A stretch of 25,488 bases of DNA, taken from positions 1-25,488 of the forward strand of contig DATERL010000093.1 in NCBI GenBank assembly GCA_035271585.1. The letters run 5' to 3'. This document shows positions 12,818 to 21,900 of this stretch, piece after piece. The position numbers and the translations under genes were made by a program. Below the pieces are notes generated by a model. That model saw only the letters and a list, made by a program, of their open reading frames with translations, had not been told where the DNA came from and did not search any database. The number at the start of each line of letters is the position of its first letter. Position 1 is the stretch's first letter. The DNA comes from Roseimarinus sp035271585. Lineage in GTDB: Bacteria; Bacteroidota; Bacteroidia; Bacteroidales; Prolixibacteraceae.

Positions 12818-14194
12818 TCACTCCTCTCCCCTCTTTGGCGGCTGGGAGGTATTTATCCTTAATGTTGCGGCGTTTTTATGGGCGAACAAATGTTCGGCTT
12901 CGGCCATTTTTTCAATTATGGGTCCAAGTTTATCGATGCCTTCTTTCGTGATTTCCTGAAAAGTTATTTTGCGCACAAAACTGTCGAGGTTAACACCGCT
13001 ATATGCTTTAGCCCAGCCGTTTGTAGGTAAAGTATGATTGGTTCCCGAGGCATAATCTCCGGCACTTTCGGGAGTATAACTACCCAAAAAGATGGAACCT
13101 GCATTGATGATTTTTTCTGCTACTTCGGTGTAATTTTCCATTTGAATAATAAGGTGTTCGGCAGCGTACAGGTTCATCATGTCAATCATTTCCTGCTCGT
13201 TTTTAACAAGAAATATTTTGCTGTTGGCCAATGCTTTTAACGCAAAATCCATGCGGGGCAAAACCTCCAATTGTTTCTCGATTTCAATTTGAACATCAGC
13301 AATTAATTTTTCCGATGTTGTTACCAAAATCACCTGACTATCAGCTCCATGTTCGGCTTGCGAAAGCAAATCGGAAGCCACAAACGCAGGATTAGCAGTT
13401 TTGTCGGCCATTACTGCTACTTCGCTTGGGCCTGCGGGCATATCGATGGCCACATCGCTGATGCTCACAATTTGCTTGGCTGCGGTAACATATTGATTGC
13501 CCGGACCAAATATTTTAAACACTTTGGGAACGGTTTCGGTACCATAAGCCATGGCACCAATGGCCTGAATTCCTCCTATTTTGAATACTTTGGTAACCCC
13601 CGAAAGCTGTGCAGCAAATAGTACTTCGTTTGGCAATTGTCCGTTTTTTTGTGGTGGCATGCAAAGCACAATTTCACGGCAGCCGGCAATACTTGCAGGA
13701 ATAGCCAACATCAATACCGTTGAGAATAGCGGGGCTGTTCCGCCGGGAATATACAAACCCACCTTTTCGATGCCCACACTTTTTTGCCAGCATTTTACTC
13801 CCGGGGTGGTTTCAACCACTTTGGTTTCAAAGCGCTGTGCCTCATGAAAAATGCGGATATTATTTGCTGCAATTTCGATAGCAGCTTTTAAATCAGCATC
13901 GAGCGCATTTGCACCAGCTTCGATTTCGGCCTGCGAAACACAAAAGTTTTGCAATTCCACTTTATCAAATTGAGCCGTATATTTTTTTATAGCCACATCG
14001 CCATTAACTTTAACATCGTTAAGCACGGCCTTCACTTTTTCGTTCAACGACGTTGTATCGAAAACAGGGCGTTTTAAAAGCGAAGGCCAATCGTTCCGAT
14101 TGGGAAAAGAAAATACCCCTAAATCTCCTCCCGCCAACAGCGGGATAAATGCCGAGGACTTTTGAGTGCCTGCATATTTGTTAATGTCGCTCAT
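12818..14194 (-). CDS. hisD: Histidinol dehydrogenase with inserted N-terminal peptide and repeat-derived tail
   Basis: HisD oxidises histidinol to histidine in two NAD-dependent steps with zinc. Typical motifs: KVGLYIPGGTAPLFSTVLML, GPGNQYVTAAK, IDMPAGPSEV, DLLSQAEHGADSQVILVT (zinc and catalytic His) and SGTNHTLPTNGWAKAYSGVNLDSF. At 458 residues it is about 25-30 longer than usual. The normal start would read like MxxxKYPNRNDWPSLLKRP; here KY and PNRNDW are parted by some 23 residues (SSAFIPLLAGGDLG) encoded by the repeat at 14116-14169. The C-terminus also runs past the usual AHKNAATLR into NTSQPPKRGEE, from another GC-rich repeat. Catalytic parts are intact. Confidence 0.95.
   Translation of the reverse strand: MSDINKYAGTQKSSAFIPLLAGGDLGVFSFPNRNDWPSLLKRPVFDTTSLNEKVKAVLNDVKVNGDVAIKKYTAQFDKVELQNFCVSQAEIEAGANALDADLKAAIEIAANNIRIFHEAQRFETKVVETTPGVKCWQKSVGIEKVGLYIPGGTAPLFSTVLMLAIPASIAGCREIVLCMPPQKNGQLPNEVLFAAQLSGVTKVFKIGGIQAIGAMAYGTETVPKVFKIFGPGNQYVTAAKQIVSISDVAIDMPAGPSEVAVMADKTANPAFVASDLLSQAEHGADSQVILVTTSEKLIADVQIEIEKQLEVLPRMDFALKALANSKIFLVKNEQEMIDMMNLYAAEHLIIQMENYTEVAEKIINAGSIFLGSYTPESAGDYASGTNHTLPTNGWAKAYSGVNLDSFVRKITFQEITKEGIDKLGPIIEKMAEAEHLFAHKNAATLRINTSQPPKRGEE
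12821..12858. repeat. GC-rich repeat at hisD 3' end
   Basis: ctcctctcccctctttggcggctgggaggtatttatcc resembles the CCCCT / GGCGG / TTTATCC pieces of the two N-terminal repeats and supplies the last 11 codons of hisD. Confidence 0.5.
14116..14169. repeat. Palindromic repeat inserted in frame in hisD
   Basis: Second copy of the repeat at 12661-12712: complement TTTATCCCGCTGTTGGCGGG, with TCAAAAGTCC and GATTTAGGGG at the sides. The changes between copies (CC/CT, CGG/TGG, GGG/GGA) are mostly silent or conservative, so FIPL-AGGDLG is kept. Confidence 0.8.
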
Positions 14195-14411
14195 TTAATC
14201 AATTTTCTTAGGCCGTTTCAGGGCTTATATTTCTAATTTTTCTTTCATTTCCATAGGGCTTGATCCTATGCTTCAGCTAAATGCACCATTGGAGCTCATA
14301 ATTAAATATTTAGTAAAAAAATTCAATACTGGATATCTTTTTACTTGAATTTTAAAGAACGATCCACCCCAAATTGGTTAGTCTCAACTCCCCCTTTAGG
14401 GGGCGGGGGGG
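14195..14411. other. hisG-hisD spacer with hairpin-forming repeats
   Basis: The 217-base gap has no gene. On minus, ccccccgccccctaaaggggg (14410-14390) follows the hisG stop at once and forms a CCCCC/GGGGG hairpin of a repeat class common in this phylum. A second small hairpin CATAGG-ATCAAG-CCCTATG lies near 14252-14270. Neither is followed by a long T run, so they are not convincing terminators. Confidence 0.5.
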
Positions 14412-15272
14412 TTACATAATCATTTTCTCGATGGGCAACACCAAAATACCTTCGGCGCCCAGCGCTTTAAGTTTTGATATGTTTTCCCAAAAAAATTTCT
14501 CTTCAATAACCGAATGAATAGAGCTCCACCCCTCTTCAGCCAATGGCATTACAGTTGGACTTTTCATTCCGGGCAACATTTCAATAATTTGATCGAGCTT
14601 ATTATTGGGCGCATTCAAAAGTATATATTTTTTACCTCTCGAACGTTCAACCGATTCAATACGAAACAATAATTCATTGAGTATGGCCTGCTTCTCGGGG
14701 CTTAAACCGGGTGTTTTAATCAAAACAGCCTCACTTGGAGTCACCACTTCAACTTCCTTTAAACCATTAGAAATCAATGTGCCACCAGAACTTACGATAT
14801 CGAAAATGCCATCGGCCAAACCTATACCGGGCGCAATCTCAACCGAGCCGTTTATCACGTGAATATTGACATTTATCTTTTTCTCGTTAAAGAATTTTCT
14901 TAAAATAAGTGGGTACGATGTCGCAACAGTTTTTCCTTCGAACCATTCGGTACCAGTATATTCTTCTGCTTTTGGAATGGCCAGCGACAAACGACATTTA
15001 CTAAAACCCAAGCGCCTTACTAGGTCAACATTTTTGTCTTTTTCGAGCATTTCGTTTTCGCCTACAATACCGATATCCGCTACCCCATCGGCCACTGTTT
15101 CCGGAATATCGTCGTCGCGGAGATAAAGAATTTCAACCGGAAAATTTTTTGCAGGCGACAAGAGTTGTCGTTTTCCAACAGTTAGCTTGATACCGCATTC
15201 ATTGATCAAGCCAACCGACTCTTCGTTCAACCGGCCTTTGGTTTGAATGGCAATTCGTAAAATCGTGTTCAT
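14412..15272 (-). CDS. hisG: ATP phosphoribosyltransferase, long form
   Basis: HisG makes phosphoribosyl-ATP from ATP and PRPP, the committed and feedback-inhibited step. The 286-residue protein is the long form: catalytic domains with LRIAIQTKGRLNEES, LYLRDDDIPETVADGVADIGIVGENE and the PRPP loop region IVSSGGTLISNGLKEVE; then a C-terminal ACT-like regulatory domain (about 210-286, MKSPTVMPLAEEGWSSIHSV) that binds histidine. The ATG at 15272 is preferred over the in-frame TTG at 15290 because it fits the family start (MNTILRIAIQ). It is the first enzyme gene of the operon, 31 bases after the attenuator hairpin. Confidence 0.96.
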   Translation of the reverse strand: MNTILRIAIQTKGRLNEESVGLINECGIKLTVGKRQLLSPAKNFPVEILYLRDDDIPETVADGVADIGIVGENEMLEKDKNVDLVRRLGFSKCRLSLAIPKAEEYTGTEWFEGKTVATSYPLILRKFFNEKKINVNIHVINGSVEIAPGIGLADGIFDIVSSGGTLISNGLKEVEVVTPSEAVLIKTPGLSPEKQAILNELLFRIESVERSRGKKYILLNAPNNKLDQIIEMLPGMKSPTVMPLAEEGWSSIHSVIEEKFFWENISKLKALGAEGILVLPIEKMIM

Positions 15273-15302
15273 ATTTATTTCAGTTTTCAATGTTTACAAA
15301 AA

Positions 15303-15333
15303 TAAAAAAAGGCTCACCTAATTGGTAAGCCTT
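15303..15333 (-). terminator. his attenuator terminator
   Basis: On minus, AAGGCTTACC (15333-15324), a 5-base loop, GGTGAGCCTT (15318-15309), then a T run (15310-15303): a 10-bp stem with one G-U pair. The alternative partner for GGCTTACC is GGTAGGCT at 15387-15380, which overlaps the leader stop codon and can make an 8-bp antiterminator with two G-U pairs. Confidence 0.88.
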
Positions 15334-15382
15334 AATTTGTTAACGAATATCTTAATTAAAGTTCAGACATAATCGTACCAGC

Positions 15383-15439
15383 CTACCGCTTTTGCAAGTT
15401 TAAATAATGGCCGTGATGATGTCCGAAAAGTATTGTCAT
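15383..15439 (-). CDS. hisL: his operon leader peptide
   Basis: An 18-codon frame on minus reads MTILFGHHHGHYLNLQKR and stops at TAG. Four of five codons 7-11 are His (HHHGH), the classical control signal. When charged tRNA-His is scarce the ribosome would stall on these codons, leaving GGTAGGCT free to pair with the 5' arm of the terminator so that hisG onward is transcribed; when the ribosome reaches the stop it covers GGTAGGCT and the terminator forms. Leader, stop codon, antiterminator and terminator are all in the expected order within 140 bases. It is the sequence, not the peptide, that matters. The symbol is by analogy with enterobacteria. Confidence 0.88.
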   Translation of the reverse strand: MTILFGHHHGHYLNLQKR

Positions 15440-15460
15440 AGCATTTTGTTATTAACGGTG

Positions 15461-15491
15461 CAATTATAATTATAATTTGAAAGCGAACCAA
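15461..15491 (-). promoter_or_regulatory. his operon promoter
   Basis: On minus, TTG (15491-15489), a 20-base spacer and TATAATTG (15468-15461), one mismatch from TAnnTTTG. The transcript would begin near 15455, about 16 bases before the leader ATG. Confidence 0.6.
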
Positions 15492-15631
15492 CAAAAATCA
15501 TGTTAATTTTCAGTTAAGACATTGATAAGTAAACCACCTAAAATAGAATAAATTTCAAACCTTAGATAAATGTACATTACATTCGAATCGAATATAGAAA
15601 TGAATTATTCAAATAATTAAAAAACATACTT

Positions 15632-16123
15632 ATGCCTACTTTTACAAAAGATGGACGTTTAATGATCCCCATTGCGAAACACAAAAAAAACACCAATAAA
15701 GAAACCGAGAAATCGGTGCGGTACGTAATTGACCATGCTTATTGTCCCAAAGGGTGCAGCATTATCGATAACCAAACAATTATTAACGGTTACCCGGGTT
15801 TGCGATTCAAATTTGAACGCGAAAGTTGCAAGGGTGAGTTTGTAATTTCGGCCATCGAAGGCGACTTTGATAAAGTAATAATTAGCGGCGAATTGAAACA
15901 AGGTGCAAAAGACGAATTATACTGCCCACATTGTGGTGTTGCATTCGAGAAACTGGTCAATTGCAAATGCAGTCCAGGTGCCGAAATGGTAGTGGTTGGA
16001 CTAACTTCGAGGCTAGATTACAACAATGCCATTACCTTTTGCAATGTTACAGGATGCTCAAACGGAACATTCATTAAATCGGGTGATGTAATTAGCCGCA
16101 TTAGACTTTACCCCAACGTTTAA
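15632..16123 (+). CDS. Cysteine-rich putative zinc-binding protein, hypothetical
   Basis: A 163-residue soluble protein not recognised from named families. It has four cysteine clusters: CPKGC (near residue 38), CPHCG (near 97), CKCSPG (near 110) and CNVTGC (near 137). Their spacing suggests one or two zinc sites like a rubredoxin-type knuckle or zinc ribbon. The N-terminus is basic and unstructured. There is no signal peptide. It is divergent from the his operon with a 190-base gap and convergent with the GH16 gene, so context gives no function. Codon use is like the housekeeping genes around it, which argues for a resident gene. Confidence 0.75.
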   Translation: MPTFTKDGRLMIPIAKHKKNTNKETEKSVRYVIDHAYCPKGCSIIDNQTIINGYPGLRFKFERESCKGEFVISAIEGDFDKVIISGELKQGAKDELYCPHCGVAFEKLVNCKCSPGAEMVVVGLTSRLDYNNAITFCNVTGCSNGTFIKSGDVISRIRLYPNV

Positions 16124-16253
16124 TATTAATAAAAGGGAAAAATCAGCCTACTATAATTCTAATCGGTGTCCATCGGTTCAACTGATGGATTGGCATTCCA
16201 TTGATTAGCAAACACAAACCTAAGCACAAAGTCTTTTACGCGCTTACTAATGT

Positions 16254-18635
16254 TCAATACCTTACAATTTTACGGTTTAACATTCCGCTTTTACCCAAAA
16301 TACTCACAACATAAACCGAAGATGGATAATTGCTCAGTTCAACAATTAAACGCTCAGATTTAGCAGTGGTTTCAATAAATTTTCTGCCCATAAAATCACA
16401 AACCACAATTTTATCATTGACATCAAGCTGGCTGATAACAAGCCGTTTTTCACCTGAGAAATAATTAATTTCAACCCTACTTTTGTTGGTTTGTAAAACC
16501 TGGTTTTTTAGCTTAACCGTAATTGTTGTGCTATCGACCAAATCGTTTTGATGTGCCCAAATTGTATAAACGCCCTCAGCATCGGAAGCGAACAAACCAT
16601 TCTCGTTAATTGAACCACCACTCGAAGACCATGCTACCTGAGTATCGGCAATATTTCCAAACTGATTTAATGCACTTACTGAAAACTGTTGTTCTTTATT
16701 AGTCCCGAGCGTTTTGTTTTTGGGTGAAATTGAAAGCGAAACAGGATAGCAAGTACTGGGGTTATCGATTTCGCCATTGGTTTCTGAAAAATAAACATCG
16801 TCGATGGCAATATCTCCAATTGTACTTCCATTCATTGTAAAAACATTAGCACAAGCCGATAAATCGAGACCCTGTTGAAGTAAATCGGAAACCGGCACAG
16901 TAATTCTATGCCATTTCCCATCGCGTAAAAAGCCATAAGGATCGTTGTTGTTCTTAAATTCGATAGTTGCTTTGGTTTTATTTGCCCCTTCGACCGAGAT
17001 ATTAAAGGTTTGCGATGCATTGGTTCGCAACATCAAATTAAGATAACCATCGGTAAATTTATTCAGGTTCAACGGATTTGACGAAAAAAGACCAAACCCC
17101 CACCAGCCGGCACCACCTGTTGAACGAAACGAAAGTACCTCTTCGCCTTCATAAGCAGGAATTAAAGCGTTAAAAGCAACCGTGTTTTCCCAATTGTACA
17201 AATGTCCCGACACATTATTAATTGCAAATTTTTCGGTAATAGTTGTGTTATTGGTATAAATTCCGAACAAACCACCCACGGGAGCAGTTTCGCTATAAAA
17301 AACCTCGTCAATGGCTATATTTTTCCCAGCAGCACCTTCACCCTTCACAATCAGCATACTTTTTAAAGTTGAAATATCGACCCTATCTTTAAGTTCGTTA
17401 ATGGGAATATACAATGAATGCCACTCGCCATCACGCGGAATATCCAAATCGGGGTAATCAGCTAAACTTACAAATGCTTCATTATTTTGGGCATCGGCAA
17501 ACCCAATTTGAAGGTTGCTTTTAATATTAGTTTTCAAGTTGAATTGAATACTACCTTTGGAATAATTGCTCAAGTTGCGATTGAGCGTTCCGCTAAGTTT
17601 TACGACAAATTCATCGTTACCCGAAATACTGTACGACAATAAATTACTTCCTGCTTTGGGCGTAACACCAAGGGTGCTTTTTAAATTCTTATTCTGCTCA
17701 AAAAGGTCAAAGCCAAGATCCATCCACATATCAACGGGCGCTTCGTCTTGAAAAACACCAAAACTTCCGTATAATGGAAGTTCATCGCTTGAAAAATCTT
17801 CGGCTAATTGGTAAAGTTTCACCCAATCCACATACATGCTGGCAGGAAAGTTGGCCGTAATTTCGTTGTAATTATAAATACCCGGAACCGAACCGCCAAC
17901 AGCCAAGTTCAATATTACATAATGCTGAAAATTGCGAAATTCTTCGGTATCGCTGCCCGTAATACCCATAGTAAAATAGGGTGAGGCGGCATCGTTTAAA
18001 AACACCGAAATATTTTTTTCATCCCAAATAACAGTATGCTTAAAAAACCCGGTCGAAAGATCCTGATCGGCAACAAATTCCTTTCCATAATCGCGCGGAT
18101 AAGGTCCCCAAAAAAGGTGGGCACCCACAAAGCTATTTACTTTACCCGTTTTAATTGCAGCAGCATGTCCCATTTCGAGCACATCAATTTCGCCACAATC
18201 GGGCCAACCAACAGGTGTATAACCCAGTGTCCAAAATGCCGGCCATAAACCTTTATTCAAATTTGGAATTTTAATTGAGGCTTCGAGTTTGCCCCGTTTA
18301 AAGGCAAATTTTCCTTTGGTGGTAACCTTTCCCGAAGTAAAATGATAGCCGTTAAAATTTTCTTTTTTAGCGGTTAAAATCAAACAGCTATTTCCATCGC
18401 CATCGTCGCCTACCGAAACGTTTTCGCGTTTATAATGCTGAAACTCGCTATTAGCTCCTGTGTTCCATACCCCAATTTTGTGTTCTATGTTCCATTTTTC
18501 ACTATCGAGCGTTGTTCCATCAAAATTATCTTCCCAAACCAGTTTATATTCCTGCCCATTGGAAACTTTAGGTTGAAAACAAAACAGAATTTGTACGACC
18601 AGCATAAAACTGAAACAACATTTATAGGTATTCAT
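16254..18635 (-). CDS. Secreted glycoside hydrolase family 16 (beta-glucanase) with T9SS tail
   Basis: A 793-residue modular secreted enzyme. Residues 1-28: signal peptide ending SNGQ. About 29-278: GH16 domain with the catalytic GEIDVLEMG (nucleophile Glu149, Asp151, acid/base Glu154), and WPAFWTLG and VDWVKLYQ strands, the laminarinase-like subtype. About 283-455 and 456-640: two related beta-sandwich modules (each with a GxWHxLxxPxxxL strand and an IAIDxVYFSET end) likely to bind glycans. About 645-715: Ig-like Big domain (WSSSGGSINENGLFAS). C-terminal about 75 residues: type IX secretion sorting domain (Por tail). Likely cuts beta-1,3 or mixed-linked glucans outside the cell. No SusC/D genes are adjacent. 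Confidence 0.92.
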   Translation of the reverse strand: MNTYKCCFSFMLVVQILFCFQPKVSNGQEYKLVWEDNFDGTTLDSEKWNIEHKIGVWNTGANSEFQHYKRENVSVGDDGDGNSCLILTAKKENFNGYHFTSGKVTTKGKFAFKRGKLEASIKIPNLNKGLWPAFWTLGYTPVGWPDCGEIDVLEMGHAAAIKTGKVNSFVGAHLFWGPYPRDYGKEFVADQDLSTGFFKHTVIWDEKNISVFLNDAASPYFTMGITGSDTEEFRNFQHYVILNLAVGGSVPGIYNYNEITANFPASMYVDWVKLYQLAEDFSSDELPLYGSFGVFQDEAPVDMWMDLGFDLFEQNKNLKSTLGVTPKAGSNLLSYSISGNDEFVVKLSGTLNRNLSNYSKGSIQFNLKTNIKSNLQIGFADAQNNEAFVSLADYPDLDIPRDGEWHSLYIPINELKDRVDISTLKSMLIVKGEGAAGKNIAIDEVFYSETAPVGGLFGIYTNNTTITEKFAINNVSGHLYNWENTVAFNALIPAYEGEEVLSFRSTGGAGWWGFGLFSSNPLNLNKFTDGYLNLMLRTNASQTFNISVEGANKTKATIEFKNNNDPYGFLRDGKWHRITVPVSDLLQQGLDLSACANVFTMNGSTIGDIAIDDVYFSETNGEIDNPSTCYPVSLSISPKNKTLGTNKEQQFSVSALNQFGNIADTQVAWSSSGGSINENGLFASDAEGVYTIWAHQNDLVDSTTITVKLKNQVLQTNKSRVEINYFSGEKRLVISQLDVNDKIVVCDFMGRKFIETTAKSERLIVELSNYPSSVYVVSILGKSGMLNRKIVRY

Positions 18636-18901
18636 TTTAGATCATTTTAAAATTGTATTTACGAAAATATTGAATTAAACGACTTTGTGAATAATGAAAG
18701 ACTGAAATTATAAAGTTGATGAGTTTTTGAAGTGTTTTGAAAGAGGATGAGAAAGCTTTGATGTATTAAAAAAGCGTTTGAGCGATTCACTCCTGCGCAC
18801 TTAAAATAGACGTACCAAGATTTTAAGCGGTACTTTTGTTAAGTATCAAGCACTTTTAGGCGAACAATTCTAAAAGGTTTCCATTTCGATAGATAAAAAC
18901 C
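18636..18901. other. Divergent intergenic region
   Basis: No gene seen. It holds a TATTTTCG box on minus (18669-18662, one mismatch from TAnnTTTG) that may serve the GH16 gene, and a TACTTTTG at 18831-18838 on plus with no good TTG partner. Confidence 0.4.
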
Positions 18902-18909
18902 TACTTTTG
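18902..18909 (+). promoter_or_regulatory. Probable -7 box of the ABC transporter gene
   Basis: TACTTTTG matches TAnnTTTG exactly, 22 bases before the ATG at 18932. The -33 element is weak (TTTC at 18878-18881). Confidence 0.5.
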
Positions 18910-18931
18910 TTTTGATAAAATATTCGAGGTT

Positions 18932-21900
18932 ATGTACGAAGGTATTATTGAAACATTAATTAAGCTTTTTGCCATTGTTACCGATGTAAATCGCCCGTCG
19001 GGGGTTGAAAACTCATCGGCTTTGGTGCAATCATACCTAAAAGAAAATTTCAGCAACGATATAGCTGAGAAATACATTGACCAATACTTAGAAAACGTTG
19101 AATACTATCACGTTAAAAACAGAGAAATACTTTATGGCAAGGAAGAAAACGAAAAGAAAGTAATCAACTACAAACATCTCAACAAAATTTGTAGAAAAAT
19201 TGTCGATCTCTTCAACCTCGAATCGAGGTACCTGATTGTGGTTCAACTGCTCAATTTTATCAATAAAGAAGAAGGGCTTGCAAGTCAGGATATCCGAATC
19301 GTAAAATTAGTTGCCAAGGGTTTAAAAATCAACAAACAAGAATATGTTGATTTGCGTAATTTTTACCTATTTTCGATTGCTAAAGTAACAGACAAAAGCA
19401 GTTTATTTGTAGTAAACAGCAACAATAGCTACCCCGACCCCAACATAAAACATCTTCAACGCGAAAACCAACAAGTTCAAGTTGAACTGATTTTAATCCG
19501 CAGTATCAGTACCTTATTTTTCAAATATAATGGGCCTCGCAACCTCTACCTCAACGGGCATCGCCTGGCACAAAACCGACTATATTTATTTCCTTCGGGA
19601 GGAATTTTGCGTACTTCGCGTATTGTTCCCATCTATTACAGCAGCATCATGTCGCGCTTTATCCGCGACGAAGGAAGTCCCATTATTGTTTACAATGCCG
19701 AAAATATTGAATACCGGTTTTCAAAAAAAGTTTTTGGACTTCACCCCTTTAGTTTTCAGGAACGCTCGGGCGATTTAGTAGGAATTTTGGGCGGAAGCGG
19801 AGTTGGCAAAACAACTTTACTCAATGTACTGAACGGAAAACTAAAACCCAACAAGGGAACCATCAGCATTAACGGACTCGATATTCACGACCCCGCCAAC
19901 GTAGAACAATTAAAAGGATTAATTGGTTACGTACCACAAGACGACTTGCTGCTCGAAGATCTTTCCGTTTACAAAAACTTAGAATATAACGCGCGGTTTT
20001 GTTTTGGAAGTATGACCAACCAAGAAATCGAAGAAGTGATTGAACGTTCGCTTGTTGATTTCGATTTGGTTGAAGCACGCGACCTAATTGTGGGCAGCCC
20101 CTTGAAAAAGATATTGAGTGGGGGCCAACGTAAACGGCTCAACATTGCCCTCGAACTAATGCGCGAACCAGCCATCTTGTTTGCCGATGAACCCACTTCG
20201 GGGCTTTCGTCGGCCGACTCCGAAAAGGTAATGTACCTTTTGAAGCGGCAGGTTTTAAAAGGCAAACTGGTTATAGCCAACATTCATCAACCCGCCAGCG
20301 ACATTTACAAGCTATTCGACCGGATGATTGTGATGGACAAGGGCGGCCGCGTAGTTTTCTTTGGAAACCCGATGGAAGCAGTTACCTATTTCAAAAACGA
20401 AGCGGGCTACGTAAACCCCAACGAGAGTGAATGTATGGCCTGTGGTAACGTTAAAACCGAACAACCTTTACGCATTATAGAGGAGCGAATGGTCGACCCT
20501 TTTGGAAAAAGCATACGTCGTCGCAAAATTCCGCCCGAAGAATGGTACGAAAAATACAAGAAGAAAGTTGAACCAAGGGTACTCGATTTCATGGAGCAAA
20601 ACCCAGCCACTAATGAAAAGATACCGGAGATATTTTTTAAAACACCAGGCTGGTTCAGGCAACTTAAATTGTTTTTGAAACGCGATTATGCCACCAAAAA
20701 ATCGAACCGACAATACTTGGCCATTGCTTTACTCGAAGCGCCAATTTTAGCTTTAATATTGGGTTTCTTTTCAAAATATTCACCCGATGGCATTTATTCG
20801 TATGCAAACAACGATAACATTCCCGCGTTTTTATTTATGAGTGTTGTGGTCGCTTTTTTTATTGGGCTAAGCATAAGTGCCGAAGAAATTTTTAAAGACC
20901 GAAAAATACGTAAACGCGAAGAATTTTTAAATCTGAGCAAGGGAGCGTATTTATCGTCAAAAATACTCCTATTGTTTATGCTATCGGCCTTTCAGGTTGC
21001 TACCTTCATGGCGGTTGGTTATTACATTCTCGATATTAGGGATCTTCTGTTTTCTGACTGGGCCATACTTTTTACCACCGCTTGTTTTGCCAACCTCTTG
21101 GGTTTAAACCTTTCGTCGGGACTCAACTCGGCCGTGGCCATTTATGTGCTTATACCGCTAATGCTGGTTCCGCAATTGTTGCTTAGCGGTGTTATTGTCG
21201 ATTTTAACAAAATGCACTCGTCCTTTAGCAATTATTCGCGCACGCCGGTTGTTGGCGATGTTATGGCTTCGCGCTGGGCTTATGAGGCCCTATCGGTTAA
21301 CCATTTTAAAAACAATAAGTACAGGGAAATAATATTCGACGACGAACAAAAAAAGAGCAACTATAACTTTATGACTTACTATTGGTTGCCCGAGCTTGAG
21401 CAGAACTACGAATCGTTTCATTATTCAATAAAAACAGGTAAAAGCAACGATGCTTTGCCATACGAAACCTTGCTGCAAAACTCATTCACAAAACTGTTTG
21501 CCGACCTCAACCTAAACATCGATTCGGCAGTAAATTTGACCCAACAATTAAACATTAACCAATACAATGCTGCTTCGAAAGCAACATTCGACCAATATAT
21601 TTCCAACGGCAAACAACTCTACCTCAAAGCATATCAATACCACACATGGGCACTCGACCAAAAACTAACCCAACTGATAAAAAATTTCGATAACGATACC
21701 GATGCTTTGGTTGCCTATCGCAACAAATACGTTAACAAGAAACTGGAATCGATTGTACGCGATAAATATTCGTTCCGAAAAATATACCAAGTCAACAATA
21801 ACATTTACCAATCGGACGAGGCCATATTTAGGGAACCCGCCTACAAAAACGGCAGGGCACATTTTTATGCACCCTACAAATACTTGGGAAAAATAAAAGT

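Noticed and set aside
16170..16188. Hairpin CCATCGGTT-C-AACTGATGG as bidirectional terminator between two convergent genes
   Set aside because: The stem is good but there is no T run on either side; too weak to call.
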